A DNA stretch of 64,000 bases from Caulobacter sp. RHG1. Its GTDB lineage: Bacteria; Pseudomonadota; Alphaproteobacteria; Caulobacterales; Caulobacteraceae. Positions 16,828 through 25,951 of the stretch are shown here, piece after piece. Numbering within the stretch: the first letter of the stretch is position 1; every line of letters starts with the position of its first letter. A program made the translations under genes and the position numbers. The notes beneath the pieces were generated by a model, which was given only the letters and a program-made list of their open reading frames with translations, searched no databases and was not told where the DNA came from. The DNA is taken from assembly GCF_013181195.1 (NCBI RefSeq), contig NZ_SMZP01000005.1, positions 186,001 through 250,000 of the forward strand, written 5' to 3'.

Positions 16828-17286
16828 ATGCGCATCGCACTTTTTCAACCAGGCATTCCCCAAAACGTCGGGGCCGCCATCCGTCTGTCGGCCTGTTTCG
16901 GGGTCGGGCTGGATGTGATCGAGCCCTGCAGTTTCCCGTTGGACGACAAAAGCTTGAAGCGCGCGGCCCTCGATTATGGGCCGCTTGCGCATCTTCAACG
17001 GCATGACAACTGGGAGACATTCCTTAAGGCGCCGGAACGGACCGAGGGCCGCCTGCTGCTGTTCACCACCCGCGGGGCCACGCCCTTCCACCGGTTTGAG
17101 TTTCAGGCGGGCGACACCCTGCTGTTCGGCAACGAGAGCCGCGGCGCGCCTGAGGAAGTGCATGAGGCCGTCCAGGGCCGGATCGTCATCCCGATCCGGG
17201 CCGACACGCGCTCGATGAACCTGGCGACCACGGCGGCCATGGCTCTGGGCGAGGCGCTGCGTCAGACGGGCGGGTTTCCGGAGTAG
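16828..17286 (+). CDS. trmL: tRNA (cytidine/uridine-2'-O-)-methyltransferase TrmL
   Basis: A 152-residue SpoU (SPOUT) methyltransferase that 2'-O-methylates the wobble base of tRNA-Leu isoacceptors. Signatures are ALFQPGIPQNVGAAIRLSACF, LDYGPLAHLQRHDNW, TLLFGNESRGAPEEV and the knot-closing IPIRADTRSMNLATTAAM. The length and the start at ATG 16828 fit the family. An upstream in-frame start at 16696 would add non-conserved sequence. The gene is divergent from petA, and a palindromic repeat follows. Confidence 0.94.
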   Translation: MRIALFQPGIPQNVGAAIRLSACFGVGLDVIEPCSFPLDDKSLKRAALDYGPLAHLQRHDNWETFLKAPERTEGRLLLFTTRGATPFHRFEFQAGDTLLFGNESRGAPEEVHEAVQGRIVIPIRADTRSMNLATTAAMALGEALRQTGGFPE

Positions 17287-17292
17287 TCAGCA

Positions 17293-17414
17293 AGCGCCCC
17301 CTCCGGCCCTTCGGGCCACCTCCCCAGCTTCGCAGGGGAGGAGAGGTTTTCATCCTCCCCGTGCAACGGGGGAGGTGGATCGGCGCGGATACGCGACGAG
17401 ACGGAGGGGGCGCT
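17293..17414. repeat. Palindromic intergenic repeat, family A copy 1
   Basis: A 122-bp inverted repeat with outer arms AGCGCCCCCTCCG and GAGGGGGCGCT. It also carries nested CCACCTCCCC and GGGGGAGGTGG and a central region. It is nearly identical to the element at 21674-21799, which shares the same arms and CTTCGGGCCACCTCCC. It fills the gap between trmL and the membrane protein gene at 17424. Confidence 0.88.
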
Positions 17415-17423
17415 AAACCGTCC

Positions 17424-17846
17424 TCAGTGATCCCCGAAATCCACGTCCCGACGCGCGGCGACGATGGTCACGATGAAGCCGGCCAGGACGTCCAGCAGCA
17501 CCATCAGGGTGACCAAGAAGAAGGTCGAGGTGGCGAAGGCCGGCAGCAGCAGGAATTCCACCAGGCAGATGATGAACAGCACCATCGACAGCGAGTGGTT
17601 GATGATGGCGATGCGGCGGCTGGTGGTCGATTTCAGCAACTCGACGAACAGCACCACCAGCGAGGCGGCCAGCAGCAAGTCGCCCAGGCTGACGGCCCAT
17701 TCGGCCCGCGAGGTCATGTGGATGGTGAACAGCGTGTCGCCCATCCGCAGGCCCGCGTCGGCGGCCTTGAAGCCGCCCGCCAGCGTCAGGACGATCAGGT
17801 TGTAGATCAGCACCGGCAAGGCCAGCAGCGGAACCGCGGCGAACAT
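17424..17846 (-). CDS. Four-helix membrane protein of unknown function
   Basis: A 140-residue protein with four hydrophobic segments (about residues 3-25, 53-72, 85-105 and 106-130). It ends in a short cytoplasmic tail, ARRDVDFGDH. The start at ATG 17846 is preceded by AAGGGGGAAGC, a good ribosome binding site. No family is recognised. The palindromic repeat lies immediately after its stop. Confidence 0.7.
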   Translation of the reverse strand: MFAAVPLLALPVLIYNLIVLTLAGGFKAADAGLRMGDTLFTIHMTSRAEWAVSLGDLLLAASLVVLFVELLKSTTSRRIAIINHSLSMVLFIICLVEFLLLPAFATSTFFLVTLMVLLDVLAGFIVTIVAARRDVDFGDH

Positions 17847-17941
17847 CGAGCTTCCCCCTTGGCATGGCGCGAGACCTTCATGCCATGGTTAAGCCGTAGC
17901 GGGTATTTTCGTTGCGGTGAAGTCTGCTCGCGTGGCGCGCG

Positions 17942-18667
17942 CTACGCCTCGTCCACGCCCTGGGGATTGCGGGCCCGGGTCTGCAGCCACATCACGCCCA
18001 TCAGGTCCGACACCGAGGCCTTCAGGCGGCCGAAGTTGGTGTATTTCGACACCCCGGTCTCGCGGTGGCGATGGTTCACCGGCTGGAAGGCCACGTCGTA
18101 GCCCTCGCGCAGCATCAGGGCCGGGATGTAGCGGTGGATGTGATCGAAGTACGGCAGGCGCAGGAACGCCTCGCGCTTGAAGGCCTTCAGCCCGCAGCCC
18201 GTGTCGTTGGCGGTGTCCTTCAGGAGACGCTTGCGCACGCCGTTGCCGAACTTGGACGCGAAGCGCTTGGCGTTGCTATCCTGGCGCTTGACCCGTTCGC
18301 CACCGACCAGGGCGAGGTTTTCGGGACCGGCCTGCAGAGCTTTCGCCAGGCGGGGCGCGTCGGCCGGGTCGTTCTGGCCGTCGCCGTCCAGGGTGACGAC
18401 GATCGGCGCGCGGGCGGCCAGCACGCCGCTGCGTACGGCCCGGCTCTGGCCCGAGTTCTTGCGGTGGCCCAGCACGCGCAGCTGCGGGATCTCGGCCTTC
18501 AGCGCCACCAGCAGGGCCTTGGTGTCGTCGCGGCTGGCGTCGTCGATGAAGATCATCTCGTAGTTCTCGCCCGCGAAGGCGGTGGCGATCTCGCGCGCCA
18601 GGCTGGGCGCGGCGCCGCCTTCGTCGAAGACGGGCACGACGACGGAAAAATCGGGGGTGGCGGTCAT
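17942..18667 (-). CDS. GT2 glycosyltransferase, dolichyl/undecaprenyl-phosphate sugar synthase type
   Basis: A 241-residue GT-A glycosyltransferase of the DPM1/ArnC-like group. It probably makes a polyprenyl-phosphate-linked sugar that a membrane transferase then uses. Visible motifs are VVVPVFDEGGAAPSLA, IFIDDASRDDT, VTLDGDGQNDPAD (nucleotide and metal binding) and FKREAFLRLPYFDHIHRY. It has no C-terminal membrane helices. I chose ATG 18667, since the start at 18697 adds non-conserved residues. It is divergent from the ArnT-like gene, its likely user. Confidence 0.88.
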   Translation of the reverse strand: MTATPDFSVVVPVFDEGGAAPSLAREIATAFAGENYEMIFIDDASRDDTKALLVALKAEIPQLRVLGHRKNSGQSRAVRSGVLAARAPIVVTLDGDGQNDPADAPRLAKALQAGPENLALVGGERVKRQDSNAKRFASKFGNGVRKRLLKDTANDTGCGLKAFKREAFLRLPYFDHIHRYIPALMLREGYDVAFQPVNHRHRETGVSKYTNFGRLKASVSDLMGVMWLQTRARNPQGVDEA

Positions 18668-18723
18668 CGCCCTCTCATAGCTGAAAAATCCCCACAAGAA
18701 AGGATCGTGCTAAAGCTGCCCTT

Positions 18724-20424
18724 ATGACGCTTGAATCTCGCCTGGATGACTGGAGCCGCGGGTGGCGCGGCCCCCTGTTCGCCGCCTTGGTCGCCCTGAT
18801 CGCCGGTTTGCCCGGCCTGATCGCCATGCCGCCGCTGGACCGCGACGAGTCCCGCTTCGCCCAAGCCACCTCGCAAATGCTGGAAACCGGCGACTACGTC
18901 GTCATCAAGTTCCAGGACCAGCCGCGCTTCAAGAAGCCGGTCGGCATCCACTGGATGCAGGCGGTGACGGTCAAGGCGTTCTCCGACGAGGAGGATCGGC
19001 GGATCTGGGCCTATCGCCTGCCCTCCCTGCTGGGCGCGATGCTGGCGGCCGCAGCGCTGGCCTGGGGCGCGGCGGCGCTGCTGGACCCGCGCACCGGGCT
19101 GATCGCCGGGTCGATCCTCGGCGCGACCTTCCTGCTGTCGACCGAAGCGCTGATCGCCAAGACCGACGCCATGCTGTGCGGCACGACCACCCTCGCCATG
19201 GCCGCCTTGGCGCGGGTCTATGCGGCCCAGCTGAAGGGCGAAGTCACCGGGAAATGGACCACGTTCGCCTTCTGGATCGGTCTGTCGCTGGCGGCGCTGA
19301 TCAAGGGTCCGGTCGGCCTGCTGGTGGCGATCTTCGCGATGATCGCCCTGGCCGTCTGGGACCGCAAGGCGCGCTGGATGAAGGACCTGGGGTGGACCTG
19401 GGGCCTGATCCTGTTCGCGGCGATCACCCTGCCCTGGGCCATGATGATCACCGTGGCCACCGACGGCGCCTTCTGGGGCGCGGCGGTCGGCGCCGACCTG
19501 GCTCCAAAACTGGCCGGCGGCCAGGAGGGCCACTCGGGGCCGTTCGGCTATCACGCCCTGCTCTCGCCGCTGCTGTCGTTCCCGGCCACCCTGCTGCTGC
19601 CCGCCGCTCTGGTGCTGGGCTGGACCAAACGCCACGAGCCCGGCGTGCGCTTCGCCCTCTGCTGGCTGATCCCGACCTGGCTGATGTTCGAGATCCTGCC
19701 GACCAAGCTCGTGCACTACGCCCTGCCCGGTTACGGCGGTCTGGCGATGTTGATGGCGGCGGCCGTGCGTGAGCCGCTGGGTCCGCGCGTGCGCTGGATC
19801 GGGGCCGTCCTATCGGCCTTCATCGGCGCCCTGCTGGCCGCCGTCGCCGTCTACGGCCAAGTGAAGTTCGGTACGGGCGGCGACCTGATCTGGACCGTGC
19901 TGGCCGCCCTGCTGGCCCTGGCCGCGGGCGTTGCGGGCGCCGTGCTGCTGCTGAAGAAGGGCTCTGTCCGCGCCTTGGTCACCGCCGCCGCCTTAGGGAT
20001 CGCCGCCCACATCGCCCTGACCGCCGGGCTGATCCCACACCTGGAACCGCTGTTCCTGTCCAAGGATATCACCCAGGCCCTGGACCAGACCCGCCTGTCG
20101 CCGCGGTCAGGCGCCGCCGGCCCCGTGGCGGTCACCGGCTATGCCGAGCCCAGCCTGATCTTCCAGCTGGGCACGGCCACCGAACTGACCACCGGCGAAG
20201 GCGCCGCCGACGCCGTTGCCGAGGGCCGCCCCGCCGTGGTCGAGGCCCGCGAGGACAAGCCGTTCCGCGACGCCCTGGCCGAGCTTGGCCTGACCCCGCG
20301 TCCGGTCGCCACCGTCGAAGGCCTGAACTATTCCGACGGCGACGAGGAAAAGCTGACCATCTATCGCGGCGAGCCCCACGCCTTGCCGCCCGAAGAGGCT
20401 GCTGAAGAAGAGGTCAACCGATGA
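18724..20424 (+). CDS. ArnT-like GT39/PMT family glycosyltransferase
   Basis: A 566-residue inner-membrane protein with about 11-13 membrane segments and a C-terminal soluble domain (about residues 430-566). The first periplasmic loop carries the catalytic PPLDRDESRFAQATSQML motif of GT-C enzymes, followed by FKKPVGIHWMQ. ArnT-type enzymes move a sugar from polyprenyl phosphate to lipid A or another acceptor in the periplasm. The adjacent divergent GT2 gene could supply the donor. Its stop overlaps the start of the HMG-CoA lyase gene (ATGA). Confidence 0.88.
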   Translation: MTLESRLDDWSRGWRGPLFAALVALIAGLPGLIAMPPLDRDESRFAQATSQMLETGDYVVIKFQDQPRFKKPVGIHWMQAVTVKAFSDEEDRRIWAYRLPSLLGAMLAAAALAWGAAALLDPRTGLIAGSILGATFLLSTEALIAKTDAMLCGTTTLAMAALARVYAAQLKGEVTGKWTTFAFWIGLSLAALIKGPVGLLVAIFAMIALAVWDRKARWMKDLGWTWGLILFAAITLPWAMMITVATDGAFWGAAVGADLAPKLAGGQEGHSGPFGYHALLSPLLSFPATLLLPAALVLGWTKRHEPGVRFALCWLIPTWLMFEILPTKLVHYALPGYGGLAMLMAAAVREPLGPRVRWIGAVLSAFIGALLAAVAVYGQVKFGTGGDLIWTVLAALLALAAGVAGAVLLLKKGSVRALVTAAALGIAAHIALTAGLIPHLEPLFLSKDITQALDQTRLSPRSGAAGPVAVTGYAEPSLIFQLGTATELTTGEGAADAVAEGRPAVVEAREDKPFRDALAELGLTPRPVATVEGLNYSDGDEEKLTIYRGEPHALPPEEAAEEEVNR

Positions 20425-21320
20425 GCCGCTTCATCGAGATCGTCGAGGTCGGGCCGCGCGACGGCCTGCAGAACGAAAGGGCCGTCCTGTCGGTCGACGA
20501 GAAGCTGGACCTGATCCGCAAGCTGGAAGCCGCCGGCGCCCGTCGCACCGAGGTCGTCTCGTTCGTCAATCCGGCCCGCGTGCCGCAGATGGCCGGGGCC
20601 GAGGACATCATGGCCGCCCTGCCACAGGACCCGCTGCGCTCGCGTATCGGCCTCGTCCTGAACATGCGCGGCTGGGACCGCTGCATCTCGACCGGCTGCG
20701 ACGAGGCCAATGTCGTGGTCTGCGCCTCGGACGGCTTCGGCGTGAGGAACCAGGGCGCCACGGTGAGCCAGCAACTCGATACGCTGACCGCCATCGCCGA
20801 ACGCCGCGCCGTGGAAGGCGGACCGCCGATCACCGCCACGATCTCGGTCGCGTTCGGCTGTCCGTTCAATGGCGAAGTGTCGGAAGACCAGGTCGTGGCC
20901 ATCGTTCGCGAGGCCGCCGCCGTGGGCGTGGCCGAGATCGCCATCGCCGACACCATCGGGGTCGCCGATCCCTGGACGGTCCGCAAGCGCATCGAGGCCG
21001 CCAAGGCCGCCGCGCCGGGCGCCAAGCTGCGCATGCATTTCCACGACACCCGCAACACGGGCCTGGCCAACGCCTATGCCAGCGTCGAGGCGGGGATCGA
21101 CGTGCTGGACGCCTCGGTCGGCGGCCTGGGCGGCTGTCCGTTCGCGCCCAACGCCACCGGCAACATCGGCACCGAGGATCTGGTCTACATGCTGGAACGG
21201 GCCGGCTTCGAGACCGGTTACGATCTGGCGGCCCTGATCGCCATCGGCCGCGAGATCAGCGACCGCCTGGGCAAGGCCCCCGCCTCGTCCCTGGCCCGCG
21301 CCGGAGCTTTCCCCGCATGA
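20421..21320 (+). CDS. mvaB: Hydroxymethylglutaryl-CoA lyase
   Basis: A 299-residue TIM-barrel enzyme that cleaves HMG-CoA to acetyl-CoA and acetoacetate, the last step of leucine breakdown. Signatures are IVEVGPRDGLQNE at the N-terminus, HFHDTRNTGLANAYAS, and the catalytic-cysteine loop GGLGGCPFAPNATGNIGTED. The length is typical. It overlaps the ArnT-like gene upstream and the lipoprotein gene downstream by four bases each, an arrangement not explained by pathway. Confidence 0.95.
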   Translation: MSRFIEIVEVGPRDGLQNERAVLSVDEKLDLIRKLEAAGARRTEVVSFVNPARVPQMAGAEDIMAALPQDPLRSRIGLVLNMRGWDRCISTGCDEANVVVCASDGFGVRNQGATVSQQLDTLTAIAERRAVEGGPPITATISVAFGCPFNGEVSEDQVVAIVREAAAVGVAEIAIADTIGVADPWTVRKRIEAAKAAAPGAKLRMHFHDTRNTGLANAYASVEAGIDVLDASVGGLGGCPFAPNATGNIGTEDLVYMLERAGFETGYDLAALIAIGREISDRLGKAPASSLARAGAFPA

Positions 21321-21676
21321 TCCGTATCGCCGCCACGCTCCTGGTCCTGAGCCTCGCCGCCTGCGCGGCTGCGCCCGCCCCGGCGCCGGCGGGTTGCGAC
21401 GTCACCATCAAGTTCGGCAGCTACGGCATGGGCATCGACCGCGACCTCGCCGATCGCGTGGCCACTGCTGTGAAAGACGACCGGGATGTGGCCCGCTCGG
21501 AACGCAGGCCCTGGGGCCGCGAGGGCGAGTACGATCTCTGCCTGTCCGCCAAGCCCGGCCGTGGCGCGGCGGTCTACGACCGCTACCGCGCGATGCTCCC
21601 GGTCCAGAGCCTGAAGGCCCCGACCTCGATCGAGGGACCGGATGGGCTGAGGTTCGAGTCGATCGGACCTATGTAG
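21317..21676 (+). CDS. Small lipoprotein of unknown function
   Basis: A 119-residue protein with a lipoprotein signal: MIRIAATLLVLSLAAC, lipobox LAAC, acceptor Cys at residue 16. An alanine/proline linker leads into a compact domain with two further cysteines (GCDVTIKFGSYG and YDLCLSAKPG) that could form a disulfide. The start overlaps the mvaB stop. The stop codon TAG lies at the very edge of the palindromic repeat at 21674. The function is not recognised. Confidence 0.75.
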   Translation: MIRIAATLLVLSLAACAAAPAPAPAGCDVTIKFGSYGMGIDRDLADRVATAVKDDRDVARSERRPWGREGEYDLCLSAKPGRGAAVYDRYRAMLPVQSLKAPTSIEGPDGLRFESIGPM

Positions 21677-21799
21677 CGCCCCCTCCGTCCCTTCGGGCCA
21701 CCTCCCCCGCTTCGCAGGGGAGGAGAGACGCGCTTCATCCTCCCCCGTGCAACGGGGGAGGTGGATCGACGCGCAGCGGCGAGACGGAGGGGGCGCTAA
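21674..21799. repeat. Palindromic intergenic repeat, family A copy 2
   Basis: A 126-bp element with the same outer arms as the copy at 17293-17414 (AGCGCCCCCTCCG and GAGGGGGCGCT) and the same inner motifs. The left end provides the TAG stop codon of the preceding lipoprotein gene. The right end stops three bases before the stop codon of the convergent glycosyltransferase gene, so it fills the convergent gap and could act as a bidirectional hairpin. Confidence 0.88.
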
Positions 21800-21802
21800 G
21801 CC

Positions 21803-22729
21803 CTAGATCGGCCGCCCGGTCAGCTTCCACAGCAGCGGGCGCGAGATCGACATCAGCACGATGGCCGGGGCCAGTAGGACCGCGGCGGCGAACAGCTGCA
21901 GGCTGTCGGCGCGCTTGATGAAGTAGCGGGTCAGGCCCACGCCCTTGTGGAACTCGACCTTCATCGGGTGCTCCAGGCTGGTGTGGCCCAGATGGATGAC
22001 CTCGGCCTGCGGCTGGAACAGCACCTGCCCACCGGCCCGGCGGGCGCGCCAGCACAGGTCGATGTCCTCGACATGCAGGAAATAGCCCTCGTCGAAGCCC
22101 TGCAAGGCGTCGAAGTCGTCGCGGCGCATGGCGAAGCAGGCGCCGGAGATGGTCGGCATCGGCGCGGGACCGGCCGGCAGCGGCTCGTTCTCGCGATGAA
22201 TCTCAAAGCCGGCCAGCTTGGGATAACGGCGGGTCAGTTGGCCAAAGCTCAGAACGGTGGTGACCGGGGTCACCTCGCCGCGTCGGCCGCCGCGCTGCTC
22301 GCTGCCGTCGACGTTCATCACCCGCGCGCCGACGATGGTCGGCGTCGGCTGGCCCTTGAAGGCCGTGACCAGCGCCGCCACGCAGCCGGGCTGCAGGTTG
22401 GCGTCGGGATTGAGGAAGACGATGTGCTCGCCGCCGGCCGTGATGGCGCCCAGGTTGGCCCCGCGGGCGAAACCGACATTGCCGTGGCCCTGGCGCAGCA
22501 CCACGCGCGGCTCGGTCAGGGCCAGGGACCGCAGCATGTCGGCGTCTTCGGCTGAGGAGCCGTTGTCGACGATGACGAACTCATCGACCAGCGGCTCGTC
22601 CAGCACGTGCCGGATGCTCTGCGCCAGCGCTTCTCCCGTCCAGTAGACGACCATGACCACGGACACGTTCGGACGCGCCGGACGCGCCCCGGCGGTGAAG
22701 GTCGTCATGGACGGGAGAATGCTGTTCAT
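21803..22729 (-). CDS. GT2 family glycosyltransferase, rhamnosyltransferase-like
   Basis: A 308-residue protein with the GT-A motifs of rhamnosyltransferase-type enzymes: VSVVMVVYWTGEALAQ, FVIVDNGSSAEDA, IVFLNPDANLQPGC (DxD-like) and GYFLHVEDIDLCWRARRAG. The C-terminus has a hydrophobic stretch (LQLFAAAVLLAPAIVLMSI) that may tether it to the membrane. It probably acts in surface-polysaccharide synthesis. The start overlaps the thrS stop by one base (TGATG). Confidence 0.88.
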   Translation of the reverse strand: MNSILPSMTTFTAGARPARPNVSVVMVVYWTGEALAQSIRHVLDEPLVDEFVIVDNGSSAEDADMLRSLALTEPRVVLRQGHGNVGFARGANLGAITAGGEHIVFLNPDANLQPGCVAALVTAFKGQPTPTIVGARVMNVDGSEQRGGRRGEVTPVTTVLSFGQLTRRYPKLAGFEIHRENEPLPAGPAPMPTISGACFAMRRDDFDALQGFDEGYFLHVEDIDLCWRARRAGGQVLFQPQAEVIHLGHTSLEHPMKVEFHKGVGLTRYFIKRADSLQLFAAAVLLAPAIVLMSISRPLLWKLTGRPI

Positions 22730-24702
22730 CAGGCGCTCGCGGCCTCCGCCAGGTCCTCGGCGCGGGCGCGCTTGACGTCCGGCGGGGTGGCGTCGTCGGC
22801 GAGCACGCGCAGGGCGTCTTCCAGCGACAACACGCTCTGGCCTTCGCCACCCAGGCGACGCAGGGCCAGATGCCCCGTTTCAGCTTCCTTGCGTCCGATC
22901 ACCGCGATCACAGGCACCTTGGCGAGGCTGTGCTCGCGAATCTTGTAGTTGATCTTCTCATTACGCAGATCAAGCTCCGCGCGCATACCCAACTTAGTCA
23001 ACTTCTCGACGACTCCACGGGCATAATCGTCGGCGTCGGACGTGATGGTGGCCACGACCACCTGGGTCGGCGCCAGCCACACGGGCAGCGCGCCCGCGAA
23101 GTTTTCCAACAGGATGCCGATGAAACGCTCGAAGGACCCCAAGATCGCCCGGTGAAGCATCACAGGACGCTTCTTGGAACCGTCTTCCGAAACGTACTCG
23201 GCGTCCAGTCGTTCCGGCAGAACGAAATCAAGCTGCAGCGTGCCGCACTGCCAGACCCGGCCGATGGCGTCCTTCAGCGAAAACTCCAGCTTCGGACCGT
23301 AGAAGGCGCCCTCGCCCTCCTGCAGCACCAGGGTCTCGCCGGCGGCTTCGGCGGCGGCCGACAGCGCCTGCTCGGCCTTGTCCCAGACCTCGTCCGTGCC
23401 GGCCCGCAGGTCCGGGCGCGTCGAGAACTTGGTGTCGGCCAGCTGCATGCCCAGGTCGTCATAGACGCTGCGCAGCAGCTCGATGAAACGGGCCGACTCT
23501 TCGGTCACCTGCTCTTCGCGGCAGAAGATGTGGGCGTCGTCCTGGGTGAAGGCCCGCACGCGCATGATGCCGTGCATGGCGCCTGACGGCTCGTAGCGGT
23601 GGCAGGCGCCGAACTCGGCCATGCGCAGCGGCAGCTCACGATAGCTCTTCTGGCCGACATTGAAGATCTGGATGTGGCCCGGGCAGTTCATCGGCTTGAC
23701 CGCCAGGATCTCGCCCTCGGCGCTTTCGCACATGAACATCGCGTGGCCGAACTTCTCGGCATGGCCCGACTTCTCCCACAGGCTGCGATCCAGGATCTGC
23801 GGGGTCTTCACTTCCTTGTAGCCGGCCGCGTCCAGGCGACGGCGCATGTAGTCCTCGAGTACGCGATACAGGGCCCAGCCCTTGGCGTGCCAGAACACCA
23901 TGCCCTTGCCCTCTTCCTGGATGTGGAAGAGGTCCATCGAGCGACCCAGCTTGCGGTGATCGCGCTTCTCGGCTTCCTCGATGCGCTTCAGGTGCGCTTC
24001 CAGGTCGGCTTCCGAAGCCCAGCTCGTGCCGTAGATGCGCTGCAGCTGGGCGTTGTTCTGGTCGCCGCGCCAGTAGGCGCCGGCCAGCTTGGTCAGCTTG
24101 AAGGCCTTGCCGACGTGCTTGGTCGACGGCAGGTGCGGCCCACGGCACAGATCCTTCCAGTTGCCCTGGCGATAGACCGTGATGGTGTCCGTGCCCGGCA
24201 GGTCGCGGATGATCTGGGCCTTGTACTGCTCGCCGATGCCGTCGAAGTGGGCGATGGCCTCTTCGCGGTCCCAGACCTCGCGCGTGATCTTCTCGTCGCG
24301 GTCGACGATCTCCTTCATGCGCTTTTCGATCTTTTCTAGGTCGTCCAGGCTGAACGGCTCGTCGCGGGCGAAGTCGTAATAGAAGCCGTCCTCGACGTTC
24401 GGGCCGATCGTCACCTGGGTGCCGGGGAACAGCTCCTGCACGGCCTCGGCCAGCACGTGGGCCGTGTCGTGGCGGATGGTCTCGAGCGCCTCGGGGGCGT
24501 CGCGCGTCAGGATCTCGAACTTGCGCTCGCCGGCCAGCAGGTCAGGCGTCAGGGCGCGGTCCAGGTCCAGCACCTGGCCGTCCAGCTTGATCAGCAGGGC
24601 CTTCTTTTCCAGCGACTTGGAGATGGCCGCGGCGACATCGCGTCCCGTCGAGCCGTCCGGATACTGGCGGGCGGAGCCGTCGGGGAAAACCAGATCGATC
24701 AT
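22729..24702 (-). CDS. thrS: Threonyl-tRNA synthetase
   Basis: A 657-residue class II synthetase that charges tRNA-Thr. The domains in order are TGS (1-62), the N2 editing domain (about 70-225; [16 protein letters not shown] and the CRGPHLPST cysteine), the catalytic core (about 245-535; [29 protein letters not shown] [11 protein letters not shown]) and the anticodon-binding domain (about 540-645). The start overlaps the yidD stop as ATGA. Confidence 0.98.
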   Translation of the reverse strand: MIDLVFPDGSARQYPDGSTGRDVAAAISKSLEKKALLIKLDGQVLDLDRALTPDLLAGERKFEILTRDAPEALETIRHDTAHVLAEAVQELFPGTQVTIGPNVEDGFYYDFARDEPFSLDDLEKIEKRMKEIVDRDEKITREVWDREEAIAHFDGIGEQYKAQIIRDLPGTDTITVYRQGNWKDLCRGPHLPSTKHVGKAFKLTKLAGAYWRGDQNNAQLQRIYGTSWASEADLEAHLKRIEEAEKRDHRKLGRSMDLFHIQEEGKGMVFWHAKGWALYRVLEDYMRRRLDAAGYKEVKTPQILDRSLWEKSGHAEKFGHAMFMCESAEGEILAVKPMNCPGHIQIFNVGQKSYRELPLRMAEFGACHRYEPSGAMHGIMRVRAFTQDDAHIFCREEQVTEESARFIELLRSVYDDLGMQLADTKFSTRPDLRAGTDEVWDKAEQALSAAAEAAGETLVLQEGEGAFYGPKLEFSLKDAIGRVWQCGTLQLDFVLPERLDAEYVSEDGSKKRPVMLHRAILGSFERFIGILLENFAGALPVWLAPTQVVVATITSDADDYARGVVEKLTKLGMRAELDLRNEKINYKIREHSLAKVPVIAVIGRKEAETGHLALRRLGGEGQSVLSLEDALRVLADDATPPDVKRARAEDLAEAASA

Positions 24703-24953
24703 TCTTCACATATCCACTTACGTGGCGAGCTTCGCGGCGGTGGGGGGTCGTAGCCCGAACCACCAAACGGATTGCATCGGCAGATCCGTCGCAAAGCCAA
24801 CCAGGAACCCTTGAGCGGGCCATGATCCTTGAGGGCGGCCGCCGCGTACTCCGAACAGCTCGGCGCGAAGCGGCACTGACGCCCGATGAGAGGCGAGAGC
24901 GTCGTCTTGTAGGCCCGAAGGCCCAGGTCGACGGTGCGTTCGTAGAGAGTCAT
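24699..24953 (-). CDS. yidD: Membrane protein insertion efficiency factor YidD
   Basis: An 84-residue protein matching the YidD/UPF0161 family, which assists YidC-dependent membrane insertion. Conserved features are [44 protein letters not shown] and [12 protein letters not shown]. It is usually next to rnpA, rpmH and yidC; here it precedes thrS with a four-base overlap. The family role rests on established work, not on this sequence. Confidence 0.95.
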   Translation of the reverse strand: MTLYERTVDLGLRAYKTTLSPLIGRQCRFAPSCSEYAAAALKDHGPLKGSWLALRRICRCNPFGGSGYDPPPPRSSPRKWICEE

Positions 24954-25008
24954 GCCGGCGCGCGACTGTTTGTTGCAGTGCGGTTACACCACCCCGGAGG
25001 GGGCAGGA

Positions 25009-25473
25009 TCAAGCCGCGCCGGCGGTGCTAGTTCGCGTTTGGGGCGCCGCTGTGGCCTTCCGGACAGCCTCCACCGTCGCTTCGAACGCCAGCAGCGTCG
25101 AGGCGTGACGAGCGGGATAGTCCTTGACCGGCTCCAGCACGGCGAGCTCCGCAAACCGGCCCGCGGGAGGCGAACCGTTCGACTTCAGCATAGCGGCAAG
25201 CGAGTCGCGCGCCAACTCGATGTCGGAAAGACCTGCGCCGATGACGTTGGCGCCCAGTACGGCGGCGGCCGCCTGGCCCAAGGCGCAGGCTGCAACATCC
25301 TGGGCGAAGTCGGCGACCTTGCCCTCGGAGTCCAACATCACATCCACGACGATCGTGCTGCCGCACAGCTTGGCGGTCTTCTCGGCGCTGGCGTCAGGCG
25401 CAGCCAGGCGCCCGGCCCGCGGCATGTTGGCCACGAGCGTCAGGATCTTGGCGCTGTAGAGGTCGTCGATCAT
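25009..25473 (-). CDS. IscU/NifU-like iron-sulfur scaffold homologue
   Basis: A 154-residue protein of the NifU N-terminal fold (MIDDLYSAKILTLVANMP at the start). Two of the three cluster cysteines are visible, in KLCGSTIVVDV (Cys37) and VAACALGQAAA (Cys63). The third, which is normally followed by a stretch of hydrophobic residues, is replaced by ARHASTLLAF. Alphaproteobacterial relatives share this two-cysteine form, so cluster chemistry may differ from IscU. It lies between the SRPBCC gene and yidD in a leftward operon. Confidence 0.82.
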   Translation of the reverse strand: MIDDLYSAKILTLVANMPRAGRLAAPDASAEKTAKLCGSTIVVDVMLDSEGKVADFAQDVAACALGQAAAAVLGANVIGAGLSDIELARDSLAAMLKSNGSPPAGRFAELAVLEPVKDYPARHASTLLAFEATVEAVRKATAAPQTRTSTAGAA

Positions 25474-25480
25474 CGCAAAT

Positions 25481-25942
25481 CTAAGATGGGGTGCTCTGGC
25501 GCTCGGTCCAGAGCGCCTCGGCCCGGTCGCGCACGGCCTCGCCCATCTCCGTGAAGGCGGCCCTCAGCTTGCGGCGATCGTCGCGACTGACGAAACGTAG
25601 CAAGAGGCCCATGAACAGCTCGCCGTTCGAGAAGGTCGAGTTGGTCGGCCCCATGTTCTCGATCTCGAGATAGCGGATCGCGGTCACAAACCCGCCCAGC
25701 CGCTTGGAGCGCCAATGCAGCTGTTCGTAGGGCACCCAGTCCTGGACGATCGGCGCGATGACGATCGGCGTCTCGCCGGGCAGATGCTGCTCCAGCGTCA
25801 ACGCCGTGCCGATCTTCAACTGCCCCTCGGCCTTCTTGTAGAGCGGGTTCCACTGGTGCCAGGTCTCGAAGTCCGAGACGATCTCCCAGACGATCTCGGC
25901 GGGAGCCTGGACCCCGATACGATGTTCGACGGCGCGTTGCAT
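25481..25942 (-). CDS. SRPBCC (START/Bet v 1-fold) domain protein
   Basis: A 153-residue protein with the typical SRPBCC start, AVEHRIGVQAPAEIVWEIVSDFETWHQWNPL. A beta-rich middle is followed by a C-terminal helix (LRAAFTEMGEAVRDRAEALW). These proteins bind hydrophobic ligands in a helix-grip cavity. The ligand is unknown. It lies seven bases upstream of the iron-sulfur scaffold gene and nine bases downstream of the SDR gene. Confidence 0.85.
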   Translation of the reverse strand: MQRAVEHRIGVQAPAEIVWEIVSDFETWHQWNPLYKKAEGQLKIGTALTLEQHLPGETPIVIAPIVQDWVPYEQLHWRSKRLGGFVTAIRYLEIENMGPTNSTFSNGELFMGLLLRFVSRDDRRKLRAAFTEMGEAVRDRAEALWTERQSTPS

Positions 25943-25951
25943 GACTCGTAC

